Assembly (NCBI GenBank): GCA_009693435.1
Contig: SHXF01000041.1
Span: forward strand, 1-39,772
DNA from: Betaproteobacteria bacterium
GTDB taxonomy: Bacteria; Pseudomonadota; Gammaproteobacteria; Burkholderiales; SG8-39
Length of the DNA: 39,772 bases
Direction of reading: 5' to 3'
A program made the position numbers and the translations under genes. Below are positions 7,399 through 15,875 of this stretch, one piece after another. The notes under the pieces were generated by a model, which saw nothing but the letters and a program-made list of their open reading frames with translations, searched no databases and was not told where the DNA came from. Numbering within the stretch: the first letter of the stretch is position 1; every line of letters starts with the position of its first letter.

Positions 7399-8436
7399 AT
7401 GAACATCAACCCCCATGACCTGTTGCACGCCGGCGAGGTTCTGCTCGGCGATCTGATGTGCCTGCGCCGCGGCGAAGAGGTGCTCATCACCGCGGACACG
7501 GCGAGCGACCCGCGGGTGGCGGAGGCCGTGTTCGCCGCGGCGGAACGTCTCGGCGCGCGGCCGTTGATAACGACCGGCCGCCAGCTTCCGTTTCAGGGCA
7601 AGCTGGCCGATCCGTTCATATCGAAAGCCCAGGCGCAGATGGTGCTCACGTCGGATGTGTGGGTGGACCTGACGTTTCCCTATTTCGCCGGTTCGCACGC
7701 GCACGACGAGGCGATGAAAGCCGGACGAATACGCTACATGCTGGGCGGGGACATGGACGCGGGTTCTTTCCACCGCCTGTTCGGCCAGATCGACCTGGAC
7801 GAGTATTACGCGATGCAGGACGCCTTCGATCGCGTATTCACCGAGGGCAGGCGCTGCCGCATCACCGCGCCGGGCGGCACTGATGTGAATTTCGTGCTGG
7901 CGAAAAGCGGCCTCGCAAAACCGCGCCATGCGGACAAGCCGGGCATGTACCTCGTTCCCGGTACCTGCTCCATCGCGCCCGACGTGAAATCGGTCAAGGG
8001 CACCATCGTCGTGAGCCACGGCTTCCACGAATTCTATGAACCGCTCGCTTCGCCGGTGACGCTCACCATCGACGGCCCGATCCGCAAAGTCTCGGGTGGC
8101 GGTGCCTCGCGCCTGCCGCTGGAGCGCGCGCTGTTGCGCGCCGGCGGAGGCCGGTACGGGTCAATCATTCATTTCGCCCAAGGCATGCATCCGGCAGCGC
8201 GCGTGACGGGCACCTGTTTCATCGAGGACATCCGCGCCATGGGAAGCAACGCCATCGGGCTGGGCATTCCGTGGTGGGAGCCCGGCGGCGGCGAAAACCA
8301 CCCGGATGCCGTGATCACCGAGCAGTCGGTCTGGGTCGACGGCGAGAAAATCATCGAGGATGGTTTCATCATTGCGCCGGCGGAGCTCGTTGCGAAGGCG
8401 GCACGTCTGGCGCCCACGTCGATACGGGGAAGTTGA
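7399..8436 (+). CDS. M29-fold protein, NicX-like ring-cleaving dioxygenase candidate
   Basis: A 345-residue protein of the family uniting M29 aminopeptidases and 2,5-dihydroxypyridine 5,6-dioxygenase (NicX, about 350 residues). The candidate iron ligands are His258 (IIHFAQGMHP), His301 and Asp303 (ENHPDA). Compared from memory with M29 peptidases, the metal Glu of the GEVF motif is Cys190 here (PGTCSIAP), and the Glu before GIGxNP is His258. This matches the NicX pattern rather than the peptidase one. GAAGG 8 nt before the ATG at 7399 decides against the GTG at 7390. The stop overlaps the FAD monooxygenase start (TGATG), as expected of a hydroxylase/ring-opener pair. Automatic annotation would probably call it an aminopeptidase. 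The pyridine-diol substrate is inferred. Confidence 0.75.
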   Translation: MNINPHDLLHAGEVLLGDLMCLRRGEEVLITADTASDPRVAEAVFAAAERLGARPLITTGRQLPFQGKLADPFISKAQAQMVLTSDVWVDLTFPYFAGSHAHDEAMKAGRIRYMLGGDMDAGSFHRLFGQIDLDEYYAMQDAFDRVFTEGRRCRITAPGGTDVNFVLAKSGLAKPRHADKPGMYLVPGTCSIAPDVKSVKGTIVVSHGFHEFYEPLASPVTLTIDGPIRKVSGGGASRLPLERALLRAGGGRYGSIIHFAQGMHPAARVTGTCFIEDIRAMGSNAIGLGIPWWEPGGGENHPDAVITEQSVWVDGEKIIEDGFIIAPAELVAKAARLAPTSIRGS

Positions 8437-9638
8437 TGCGCATCGTGATAGCGGGCGCCGGTATCGGCGGGCTGACTGCGGCGCTGGCGCTCAAGCAGCA
8501 GGGATTCGAGGATGTGCTGGTGGTGGAGCAGGCGCCCGAATTGCGCGAAGTCGGCGCGGGCGTTCAGCTGGGGCCCAACGCAGCCAAGGTGCTGCACAAG
8601 CTCGGCCTGGAAGATGCGTTGCGCAAGGTGGCCGTGGCGCCTGTCGGCACCCAATCGCGCAACTGGCGCTCGGGTCGCATCATCCGGGATTTTCCGCTGG
8701 GGGATGCTTATCGCGAGCGCTACGGTGCGCCGCATCTGCACATACACCGCGCGCATCTGCACGCGATGCTCGCCGACGCCGTCGGCCGGCAGTCGATCCG
8801 GCTTGCTTCGAAGTTTGCGGGCTTCTCGCAGGACGCGGGCGGCGTGACGCTGAAGCTCGTGTCGGGGGAGGAATTGCGCGGCGACGCATTGATAGGCGCG
8901 GACGGCGTGCACTCGGTGATACGCGCCGGCGTGCTGGGACCGGACAAGCCCCGGTTCTCGGGTCTCGCGGCATGGCGCGGCATTACGCCTGCCGATAGTC
9001 TGCGGCAGTTCGACATCGAAAAACATACTCACGCGTGGTGGGGGGCGAATAAGCACTTCGTCCACTACTACGTCGACAGCGGAAAACTGATGAACTGGGT
9101 CGGCGTCGTGCCGGCAGGCGAGTGGCGGCTGGAATCCTGGTCGGCGAAAGGCGGAAAGGACGAAGTGCTGGCCGAGTTCGACGGCTGGCACCCGATTGTG
9201 CGCGGCATCGTCGATGCTTCCACGGAGCATTTCAAATGGGCGCTGTACGATCGCGATCCCATGCCCGGCTGGAGCAAGGGCCGCGTCACGCTGCTCGGTG
9301 ACGCGGCGCACTCGATGCTGCCGTTCATGTCGCAAGGGGCGGCGCAGAGCGTGGAAGACGGCTATGTGCTGGGGCTGTGTCTGGCGGGCAATCGTGACGA
9401 TGTCGTGGCGGCGCTGGCGCACTACGAAGCCGTGCGCTATGAACGTGCCAGCCGTGTGCAGCTCGGATCGCGCGCCAACGGCGACGTGTTTCACCTCACC
9501 TCGCCCTGGCAGCGACTGATGCGCGATGTGCGCTTTCGCATCGCGTCGTTCACCCGCCACAGCGAAATCCACCGCAAGCTCGACTGGCTGTTCGGCTACG
9601 ACTGCGAAGAGGCGGTGGCAAGGGCGGCGACAACCTGA
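8436..9638 (+). CDS. FAD-dependent aromatic monooxygenase (group A; salicylate hydroxylase/NicC-like)
   Basis: A 400-residue flavoprotein hydroxylase. The dinucleotide-binding motif GAGIGG lies at residues 7-12 with the ribose-binding Glu31, the DG motif is GADGVHSVI (Asp156), and the GD motif is LLGDAAHSMLPF (Asp289), followed by QGAAQSVEDG. Enzymes of this class hydroxylate phenolic or hydroxypyridine acids, sometimes with decarboxylation, using NAD(P)H and O2. It shares one base with the upstream NicX-like gene. In nicotinate catabolism the FAD hydroxylase NicC makes the substrate for NicX, so the pair fits hydroxylation followed by ring cleavage. Confidence 0.9.
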   Translation: MRIVIAGAGIGGLTAALALKQQGFEDVLVVEQAPELREVGAGVQLGPNAAKVLHKLGLEDALRKVAVAPVGTQSRNWRSGRIIRDFPLGDAYRERYGAPHLHIHRAHLHAMLADAVGRQSIRLASKFAGFSQDAGGVTLKLVSGEELRGDALIGADGVHSVIRAGVLGPDKPRFSGLAAWRGITPADSLRQFDIEKHTHAWWGANKHFVHYYVDSGKLMNWVGVVPAGEWRLESWSAKGGKDEVLAEFDGWHPIVRGIVDASTEHFKWALYDRDPMPGWSKGRVTLLGDAAHSMLPFMSQGAAQSVEDGYVLGLCLAGNRDDVVAALAHYEAVRYERASRVQLGSRANGDVFHLTSPWQRLMRDVRFRIASFTRHSEIHRKLDWLFGYDCEEAVARAATT

Positions 9639-9664
9639 TAGCAGCCGATGCAAACGAGGAAAAT

Positions 9665-10639
9665 ATGAAACGAACCATCGTACTGACACTGCTTGCCGCG
9701 CTGGCGGGCGCCCCGTCGTTCGGCGTGGCGCAGGCGCAATGGCCGGAGCGGACTATCACGCTGTTGGTGCCGTTTCCGCCGGGGGGCGGGCTCGACATCA
9801 CGGCCCGCCAGATCGCGCCGCTCCTGTCGAAAGAACTGGGGCAGGCCGTGGTGGTGGAGAACCGCGCCGGCGCAACCGGCAGCATAGGCGCCAGCGCGGT
9901 CGCGAAAGCGCCCCCGGACGGCTACCTGCTCCTGTGGAGTTCGCTCACCAGCCACGCGATACACGTTTCGCTCTATGGCGCGAGCGTGCCCTACAACCTG
10001 GAAACGAATTTCACCCCGGTCGTGGTGTTCGGCACCATCCCGCTGGTGTTCGTGGTCAACCCCGCCGTCAAGGCGAACAACCTGTCGGAGTTGATCGCGC
10101 TCGCAAAAGCGAAGCCCGGCGCCCTCGCTTTCGCCAGCGGCGGCAACGGCTCGGTGCAGCATCTTGCAGGCGAGATGTTCAAGCGCATGGCGGGTGTCGA
10201 CATGCTGCATGTGCCTTACAAAGGCATAGGCCCAGCCATGAACGACCTGATAGGCGGCCAGGTGAATCTGGCCATCGAGAGCCTCGCCGCCACCCAACCT
10301 CATATCCGCTCCGGCAGACTGCGCGCACTCGCGGTCGCGTCGGCGCAGCGCGTCGCCACCATCCCGGACGTGCCGACGTCCGCTGAATCGGGGTTGCAGG
10401 GATTCGACGTCCCGGTCAACCTGTTCCTCATGGCGACGGCCGCCACGCCGGCGGCAGTCGTGGCCCGGCTGAACGGCGCGATGAAGACGGTTCTCGGCAG
10501 GCCGGAGTTCCGCGACAACCTGCAGGCGCAGGCGGTGGTCGCAACGTATCAGCCGCCGGAACAGGCGGCGCAACTGGTGCGGGAGGAACTGGCCAAGTGG
10601 GGCAGGGTGATTCGCGAGGCAGGCATAAAGCCTGAATAG
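9665..10639 (+). CDS. Tripartite tricarboxylate transporter receptor, TctC/Bug family
   Basis: Periplasmic solute receptor, 324 residues. A signal peptide (MKRTIVLTLLAALAG, cleavage near AQA-QW) precedes the Bug opening RTITLLVPFPPGGGLDITAR. VVVENRAGATGSIGA, APPDGY, SGGNGSVQHLAGEMFK and HVPYKG follow. GAGGA at 9656-9660 sits 4 nt before the ATG. No TctA/TctB membrane subunits are in the window, so it is an orphan receptor that must share a transporter elsewhere or act in sensing. It probably binds a carboxylate linked to the upstream oxygenases. Confidence 0.92.
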   Translation: MKRTIVLTLLAALAGAPSFGVAQAQWPERTITLLVPFPPGGGLDITARQIAPLLSKELGQAVVVENRAGATGSIGASAVAKAPPDGYLLLWSSLTSHAIHVSLYGASVPYNLETNFTPVVVFGTIPLVFVVNPAVKANNLSELIALAKAKPGALAFASGGNGSVQHLAGEMFKRMAGVDMLHVPYKGIGPAMNDLIGGQVNLAIESLAATQPHIRSGRLRALAVASAQRVATIPDVPTSAESGLQGFDVPVNLFLMATAATPAAVVARLNGAMKTVLGRPEFRDNLQAQAVVATYQPPEQAAQLVREELAKWGRVIREAGIKPE

Positions 10640-10698
10640 AATATGAAAAATGGTAAGACAACTGCCTTTACCTGACCGTATATAGGGGACTTTGGCGC

Positions 10699-10717
10699 AT
10701 AAATTAGTACAATTTAT
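10699..10717. promoter_or_regulatory. AT-rich palindrome, possible operator
   Basis: ATAAATT at 10699-10705 is the exact reverse complement of AATTTAT at 10711-10717, with 5 nt between. The dyad, of LysR T-N11-A type, lies in the 224-nt gap between the TctC gene and the second importer. A TACAAT resembling a -10 box overlaps it, but no good -35 box is seen at the right distance. The rest of the gap (10640-10863) shows nothing else convincing. Confidence 0.4.
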
Positions 10718-10863
10718 CGGGTTAGCGGTGCTGCACAACGCTATCTTCCGAACGCCCCGAGGAAGGGCATTCAGCTTGAATACGCCCATGACGGCCGGCT
10801 GTTTGTCTTTTCAAAATCGTCAGGTACCATGCCGAATGACCAATTGTTGACGGGGAGAAGCTC

Positions 10864-11940
10864 ATGAAGCGGATGCAGACGGCAGGGTCCAGGCAATTGC
10901 TCGCCCTGTGCGTGGGACTGTCGCTGGCAGTCGGACAGTCGGGCATGTCGGGCGCGCAGGAATTGCGGCCGTATAAATTCGCTTCGGTAGGCGACAAGCC
11001 GACCAGCGCGGCCGAATTGTATTTCGGCCTGGGGCTGGAGAAGGGCTGGTTCAAGGAGGCGGGCATCGACTTCCAGGTGCGTCGCATGTTGGCCAATGTT
11101 GCCTACCCGGCCATCGTCTCCAACGATATCGACGGCGCGCTCTACGGCAGCAGTGCCGCAATCGCGGCGCTGCGCGGTGTGCCGCTCGTCGTGGCCTATC
11201 TCGACCAGATCAGTTCGCCCTGGAGCCTGGTCGTCGATCCCAAAAAGATCAAGACGCCCAAAGATCTGAAAGGCGCCCGCTGCGTGGCCGCAACGGGCGC
11301 GAAGACCGCCACGCATATCGCCTGGGCAGCAATGATCGACTCCATAGGCGGCGATCCACGCGCCTTTCAGGCGGTCGGCATCGGCCAGCCGCCACCCTTC
11401 TGGCTGGAGGCGTTGCGTACCGGCACCGCGGAATGCATTCTCGGCTTCGACGCTGCCTGGACCGGGGTCGCGCAACGCGAAGGTTACAAGGCGCTCGCCT
11501 ATCTCCCCGACGTGTCTCCGATGCAGACCAACGGGCTGTCGGTATCCAGTGCGGCGCTCAAGGATCCCAAGCGACGTGAATTGCTCAAGGATGTGATCGG
11601 CGTGTTCCTGCGCAGCCATGCCTACATACGCGACATGAAGAACCGCTCCGAGGTCGCCGGCATCGTGCGCAACTGGATGGGATCGCCCAAGGCACTGCAG
11701 AATGAAGATTACGAGGCGGCGGTAGCCGAGATCGTACGGCTGGCGCCGCCCAAGGGTTACATCGAAAACGAATCCCTGCTGGACAACATGCTCAAGGCAT
11801 CGCTCAAGTACGATATCTACGATGCCAAGGAATTCAAGGTCGATGTGTCCAAAGTCAGCATGAGCGCCGCCGGCGTGGTCGATCAGAGCGTGGCGCGAGA
11901 AGCCGCTGCCTGGGGCGCTCCGCGCTTCCGCCGTCCCTGA
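10864..11940 (+). CDS. ABC transporter substrate-binding protein, SsuA/NMT1-like
   Basis: Periplasmic receptor of 358 residues for a nitrate/sulfonate/taurine-type importer. The signal peptide runs to about residue 32 (LLALCVGLSLAVG, cleavage near SGA-QE). The NMT1/THI5 features are GLGLEKGWFKEAGIDF, the AIVSNDIDGALYGSSAA segment and LVVDPKKIKTPKDLKGARC. GGGGAG precedes the ATG. The permeases follow after a strong hairpin. The ligand could be a sulfonate or an aromatic precursor such as phthalate-like acids; sequence alone does not decide. Confidence 0.9.
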   Translation: MKRMQTAGSRQLLALCVGLSLAVGQSGMSGAQELRPYKFASVGDKPTSAAELYFGLGLEKGWFKEAGIDFQVRRMLANVAYPAIVSNDIDGALYGSSAAIAALRGVPLVVAYLDQISSPWSLVVDPKKIKTPKDLKGARCVAATGAKTATHIAWAAMIDSIGGDPRAFQAVGIGQPPPFWLEALRTGTAECILGFDAAWTGVAQREGYKALAYLPDVSPMQTNGLSVSSAALKDPKRRELLKDVIGVFLRSHAYIRDMKNRSEVAGIVRNWMGSPKALQNEDYEAAVAEIVRLAPPKGYIENESLLDNMLKASLKYDIYDAKEFKVDVSKVSMSAAGVVDQSVAREAAAWGAPRFRRP

Positions 11941-11946
11941 AACGTC

Positions 11947-11970
11947 GCCGCCGGATCTGAATCCGGCGGC
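11947..11970 (+). terminator. Perfect 10-bp stem-loop between binding protein and permease genes
   Basis: GCCGCCGGAT at 11947-11956 pairs with ATCCGGCGGC at 11961-11970 around a 4-nt CTGA loop. It starts 7 nt after the binding-protein stop and ends 2 nt before the permease ATG. There is no T-run. The position fits an mRNA-stabilising or attenuating element that keeps binding protein levels above permease levels; it may also hide the permease ribosome site. Confidence 0.6.
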
Positions 11971-11972
11971 CC

Positions 11973-12740
11973 ATGCCGATGTTGAAGCGTGTCGCCCTGG
12001 GGCTGGCTGGATTTATGCTGCTCCTCTTGTGCTGGGAGGCGGTGTTCCGCTTCGGTATTCTCTCCGACCGCGTGGTGGCGTTTCCATCGACTTTCATCGC
12101 GTTTCTTGCCACCGGGCCGCGCATGGACGAATTTGTGCCGGCAATGATTTCCAGCGCCTGGCAGCTGGCTGCGGGTCTGGGGATGGGCGCGCTCGCGGGC
12201 GTCGTACTCGGTCTGTTGCTCGGGTGGTATCGGCGGCTTGGCAGCACGCTCGAACCAATGGTGGTTGCGATCAACGCGGTACCGCTGATTGCGGTGATTC
12301 CGTTGCTCATTGTCATGCTCGGGATAGGCGCCGGCACCGCGCTTGCGATTGTGTCGCTGTTCGCTTTTTTCCCGGTGTATTTCGCGGTGAGCAGCGCCGT
12401 CGCCCACGTCGATGTCAAGATCGTGCGCATGTGCCGCGTGTTCGGCGGCACCGACTGGCAGGTGCTGACCGGCATTGTTCTGCCCACCACCGTGCCAGCC
12501 ATCACTGCCGGACTGCGCCTGAGCATGGGGAGAGCACTCACCGGCCTGGTGGTAGTCGAGTTGTTCATCGGACAGGGCGGCCTCGGCGCTGTCATCCTCA
12601 ATGCCGTCAATCAGGGCATGCCGAATCTCGCCTTGCTGGCCGTGGTCGTGCTGGGAGCAGTCAACATGATCGCCTCAGCTGCCCTGCAACTGCTGCAAAG
12701 ACGCGTGGAGGTCTGGCGTCCGCAGCATGCGGACGGCTGA
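11973..12740 (+). CDS. ABC transporter permease, SsuC/TauC type (first)
   Basis: Integral membrane permease, 255 residues, about six transmembrane segments. The family pattern includes the FPSTFIAFLATGP segment after the first helix, LGLLLGWYRRLGSTLEPMV, NAVPLIAVIPLLIVMLGIG, and the EAA-like coupling loop CRVFGGTDWQVLTGIVLPTT. An alternative ATG lies two codons in, at 11979. It overlaps the next permease frame, so both are one unit and probably heterodimerise. Confidence 0.9.
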   Translation: MPMLKRVALGLAGFMLLLLCWEAVFRFGILSDRVVAFPSTFIAFLATGPRMDEFVPAMISSAWQLAAGLGMGALAGVVLGLLLGWYRRLGSTLEPMVVAINAVPLIAVIPLLIVMLGIGAGTALAIVSLFAFFPVYFAVSSAVAHVDVKIVRMCRVFGGTDWQVLTGIVLPTTVPAITAGLRLSMGRALTGLVVVELFIGQGGLGAVILNAVNQGMPNLALLAVVVLGAVNMIASAALQLLQRRVEVWRPQHADG

Positions 12741-12744
12741 ATTC

Positions 12745-13491
12745 ATGCGCGACAATCTGCTCAAGTATCTGCCTTTCGTGATTGTGCTCGTTGCATGGGA
12801 GGTTGGCGCCCGCAGCGGGCTCTTGAACCCGGTCTTTTTCAGCTCACCCAGCGGCGTAATCGCGGGCATTGCAGACTGGTTCGGCACCGGCAAGATTCTG
12901 CGGCATCTGGGCTGGACGCTGGGGGAGATACTGACCGGCATGGTGCTGTCGTTCGTCATCGGCGTGCCGCTCGGCATACTGATCGGTTGGTATCGTCCCT
13001 TCGGGGACATGTGGAATCCCACGCTGTTTTTTCTGGACGCCGTGCCCGTCATCGGGGTCGCACCGGCGCTGCCCCTGGTGGTCGGCCTGGGTCCCTGGAC
13101 CGCCGTGATCCTGGTGATATTTCTGACCATCATGCCGACCATCCTGAGCGTGGCCGCCGGCGTGCGCACGGTTTCGCCGGATCTACTGCGCATGGGCCGC
13201 CACTTCGGCGCGCGCGATGGCCAGTTGTTCCGCAGCATCATCCTGCCATTCGTAGGTCCCTACATCTTCGGTGCGCTGCGCGGTAACATCGGGCGGGCGC
13301 TGGCCGGCGTCCTGGTCGGAGAGTGGCTGGGTTCCAGCGTCGGCCTGGGTTCGATGATGTTCGATGCGGCCGGCGTTTTCGAAGTGATCAGCGTCTATGT
13401 GGGCGCGCTGACCGTGGTCGCGATCAGCCTGGTGTTTTCCGCGCTCATTGCCCTGGCCGAGCGCCGTACCACGCAGTGGCGCGAAGCATGA
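12745..13491 (+). CDS. ABC transporter permease, SsuC/TauC type (second)
   Basis: Second permease, 248 residues from the ATG at 12745. An in-frame ATG at 12727, overlapping the first permease, would add six residues and cannot be excluded. It shows FFSSPSGVIAGIADWFGTG, IGVPLGILIGWYRPFGDMWN, DAVPVIGVAPALPLVVGLG and the coupling loop GRHFGARDGQLFRSIILPFV. Having two different permeases, where Ssu/Tau systems usually have one, resembles riboflavin- or thiamine-precursor-like importers of the same superfamily. Confidence 0.9.
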   Translation: MRDNLLKYLPFVIVLVAWEVGARSGLLNPVFFSSPSGVIAGIADWFGTGKILRHLGWTLGEILTGMVLSFVIGVPLGILIGWYRPFGDMWNPTLFFLDAVPVIGVAPALPLVVGLGPWTAVILVIFLTIMPTILSVAAGVRTVSPDLLRMGRHFGARDGQLFRSIILPFVGPYIFGALRGNIGRALAGVLVGEWLGSSVGLGSMMFDAAGVFEVISVYVGALTVVAISLVFSALIALAERRTTQWREA

Positions 13492-13548
13492 GCTCGTGCC
13501 GCGCGACGATGAACCAGCACGCATGACTTCCCGCACCGACGAGCAACC

Positions 13549-14502
13549 ATGATCTTCGACATGTTCGTGATTCCCGAGCAGAACCCACGCAATGCCGTGG
13601 AGACAGCGCGCTTTCTCGATGACCATGGATTCAACGGCGCCTGGATCGGCGATTCGCCCCCCATAGGCTGGGGTGATGTTTACGCGACGCTCGCGCTGTG
13701 CGCAGGCGCTACCTCCCGGATCAAGTTGCGCACCGGCGTGACCAATCCGCTCACGCGCCAGGCCATGGTGACTGCGAACGCCATCATCACCATCGACAGG
13801 ATCTCCAACGGCCGCGCGCAACTCGGCATCGGCACCGGCGACAGTGCGGTGCGCGCGCTGGGGCTGAAACCGGCGAAGTTCAGCGTGGTGATCGACTACA
13901 TCGCGGAAGTGCGCAGGATCTGCGCCGATCGCGGCAACAGAATTCCGGTGTATCTGGCGGCCAGCGGGCCGAAAGCCTTGATGCATGCCGGGCGGGTTGC
14001 CGATGGCGCAATGGTCAGCGTGGGCACCCATCCCAGTCTGGTGCGCCGCGCCCTGGAGCACATCGCCGCCGGCGCGCAGGAGGCGGGACGCAAGCTTGAA
14101 GACCTCGACGTCGCATTCATGGCAGGGCTGTCAATCGCGGATACCTGGGAAGAAGCCAAGCGGGAGGCGTCGGCGCTCGCGGCCCGCCGTGCTAAGGACG
14201 CGCAGTACCACCCGGAATTCTTCTTTCCCCCCGACCTCGAGCACCTGCGCGCGGAAGCGCTGGCCATTGCCGAGCACTACAACTACCGGGAGCATCTGAG
14301 CGCCGATGCCGCCCACGGCCGCCTGGTCACCGACCGTATCGTCGACGCTTACACGCTGGCGGGAACGTCGGACGCCTGCGCAACCAAGCTTGAAGCCATG
14401 CGCCAGGCGGGGGCGGATCACATTGTGTTGTTTCCATCGGGCCACGACCGCCTGGGTGCGATGCGGCGGTTCACCCATTCCGTCATGGACCAGTTCCGAT
14501 AA
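13549..14502 (+). CDS. Luciferase-like (LLM class) oxidoreductase, F420/methylene-H4MPT reductase-like
   Basis: A 317-residue luciferase-fold oxidoreductase of the shorter subgroup. Visible features are the N-terminal strand, GFNGAWIGDSPP, RIKLRTGVTNPLTRQAMVTA, IDRISNGRAQLGIGTGDSAV, IPVYLAASGPKALMHAGRVA and the AGTSDACATKLEAMRQAGAD segment that precedes the last strand. It can use FMN or F420; neither can be assigned here. It is placed after the two permeases and before the ATPase of the same importer, with an EthD-like protein in between, so it probably acts on the imported substrate. Confidence 0.88.
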   Translation: MIFDMFVIPEQNPRNAVETARFLDDHGFNGAWIGDSPPIGWGDVYATLALCAGATSRIKLRTGVTNPLTRQAMVTANAIITIDRISNGRAQLGIGTGDSAVRALGLKPAKFSVVIDYIAEVRRICADRGNRIPVYLAASGPKALMHAGRVADGAMVSVGTHPSLVRRALEHIAAGAQEAGRKLEDLDVAFMAGLSIADTWEEAKREASALAARRAKDAQYHPEFFFPPDLEHLRAEALAIAEHYNYREHLSADAAHGRLVTDRIVDAYTLAGTSDACATKLEAMRQAGADHIVLFPSGHDRLGAMRRFTHSVMDQFR

Positions 14503-14537
14503 TTCAGCATAACCGGATCACAACCAGGAGAGATCGC

Positions 14538-14846
14538 ATGTCAGTGGTGCTGTTCACCGTCAAGGCAACCATACCGAAGGAAAAGGAAGACGCTTTCAAC
14601 CGCTGGTACAACGAAGTGCATTGTCCGCACCTGCTGCGCTACGCAGGCGCGGTCAGCGCGCGCCGCTACCGTACCATCATGGGCGACGACAAATACCAGT
14701 ACATGGCCCTGTATGAGTTCCAGGACGAAGCGACGTTCCAGCGTTTCATGAAATCGGATCATCTCGCGGAATTGCGAGACGACTACAACGCGGTCTATGC
14801 CGACAGCGAGCGGCAGATCGCGGCCTATGCGCAGATCTGGCCCTGA
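14538..14846 (+). CDS. Small dimeric alpha/beta-barrel protein (EthD-like)
   Basis: A 102-residue protein with the pattern of dimeric ferredoxin-like alpha/beta barrels: strand VLFTVKATIP, helix KEDAFNRWYNEVHCPHLLRY, strands ARRYRTIM and YQYMALYEF, helix TFQRFMKSDHLAELRDDY. The WYNEVHCPHLL segment resembles EthD-type domains, which accompany oxidative pathways and may remove or bind unstable intermediates. AGGAG precedes the ATG at 14538. It lies 35 nt after the LLM gene, and the next frame begins on the base after its stop. Role inferred from context. Confidence 0.75.
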   Translation: MSVVLFTVKATIPKEKEDAFNRWYNEVHCPHLLRYAGAVSARRYRTIMGDDKYQYMALYEFQDEATFQRFMKSDHLAELRDDYNAVYADSERQIAAYAQIWP

Positions 14847-14870
14847 TTGGCCGGCGCATTGGAGTGCGCC

Positions 14871-15686
14871 TTGAGCGACGCGGGAATCCAGTCACACGCC
14901 GAAAAGCTGAGTGTCGAGCGGCTGGGCGTGAGCTACGTCAATCCGCGCACCGGCCAGCCATTGCGGGTACTGGACGAGGTCACGTTCGGAATAAGGGATC
15001 GCGAATTTGTGTCCATCGTCGGACCGAGCGGCTGCGGCAAGACCACTCTGCTGCACTGCCTGGCCGGGCTGCAGGAGGCGAGTCAGGGGCGCATCCTGTG
15101 CGACGGCGAGAACGTGGCGTCCGGCAGCCGGAAGCTTGCGATGGTGTTTCAGGCGCCGACCCTGCTGCCATGGCGGAACGTCGCCGACAACGTTGCCTAC
15201 GGCCTCAGTCTGCAAGGCCGCGACAACCCGGCGGCGCGGCAGCGCGTGAACGCGCTCATTGCCCTGGTCGGTCTACACGGCTTCGAGCAGAACTATCCGC
15301 ACGAACTCTCAGGCGGCATGCAGCAGCGCGTGAATCTGGCGCGCGCCCTGGCGGTCGAACCGGAGATACTGCTGATGGACGAGCCGTTCGCCGCGCTGGA
15401 CGCGCAGACCCGCGAGGGCATGCAATCGGAATTGCTGCGCATCTGGGACACTGACCGCAAGACGGTCGTTTTCATCACCCATCAGATCGACGAGGCGGTC
15501 TACCTGAGCGATCGGGTGCTGGTCATGCAGGGGCGGCCGTCGCGTATCCAGGCCGAGATCGCCGTAGGACTGGATCGCCCGCGCAATCCCCACATCAAGC
15601 GCTCGGTCGTGTTCAACGACCATGTCGACCGGATCTCCGATCTGGTCATGGGCAACGCCGGCTCCGCCGGCGAGGCGCCTGCTTGA
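14871..15686 (+). CDS. ABC transporter ATP-binding protein, SsuB/TauB type
   Basis: ATPase subunit of the second importer, 271 residues. Walker A GPSGCGKTT, Q-loop MVFQAPTLLPWRNV, signature LSGGMQQRVNLARAL, Walker B ILLMDEPFAALD and H-loop FITHQIDEAV are intact. The start is TTG at 14871, 6 nt after GGAG (14861-14864); a TTG at 14847 has no suitable ribosome site. An N-terminal stretch of about 30 residues precedes the core. It completes the binding protein and two permeases upstream, with two enzyme genes between. Confidence 0.92.
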   Translation: MSDAGIQSHAEKLSVERLGVSYVNPRTGQPLRVLDEVTFGIRDREFVSIVGPSGCGKTTLLHCLAGLQEASQGRILCDGENVASGSRKLAMVFQAPTLLPWRNVADNVAYGLSLQGRDNPAARQRVNALIALVGLHGFEQNYPHELSGGMQQRVNLARALAVEPEILLMDEPFAALDAQTREGMQSELLRIWDTDRKTVVFITHQIDEAVYLSDRVLVMQGRPSRIQAEIAVGLDRPRNPHIKRSVVFNDHVDRISDLVMGNAGSAGEAPA

Positions 15687-15774
15687 CGGGGCTGGTGCGT
15701 TGTGAAACAGTTTTCCCGATAACGATGCAAACGCAACACCGCCGCAGTCGGTATTCGCCGCGGGTAAGGGTATT

Positions 15775-15796
15775 CATCAGGGGACGCATCAGGGGA
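15775..15796 (+). repeat. Pair of 10-bp direct repeats upstream of the Rieske gene
   Basis: CATCAGGGGA occurs at 15775-15784 and again at 15787-15796, a 12-bp spacing, about 80 nt before the Rieske oxygenase start. The spacing of roughly one helical turn would allow an activator to bind twice on one face. The 189-nt gap (15687-15875) shows no other gene. Confidence 0.3.
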
Positions 15797-15875
15797 TACA
15801 GCGCCTGATTTTGTTCCCTGCTTTTCCAGGTGCCAGGGGACTGACAGTTCCGGCGCTGCCAGACAGGAGGTTCAA

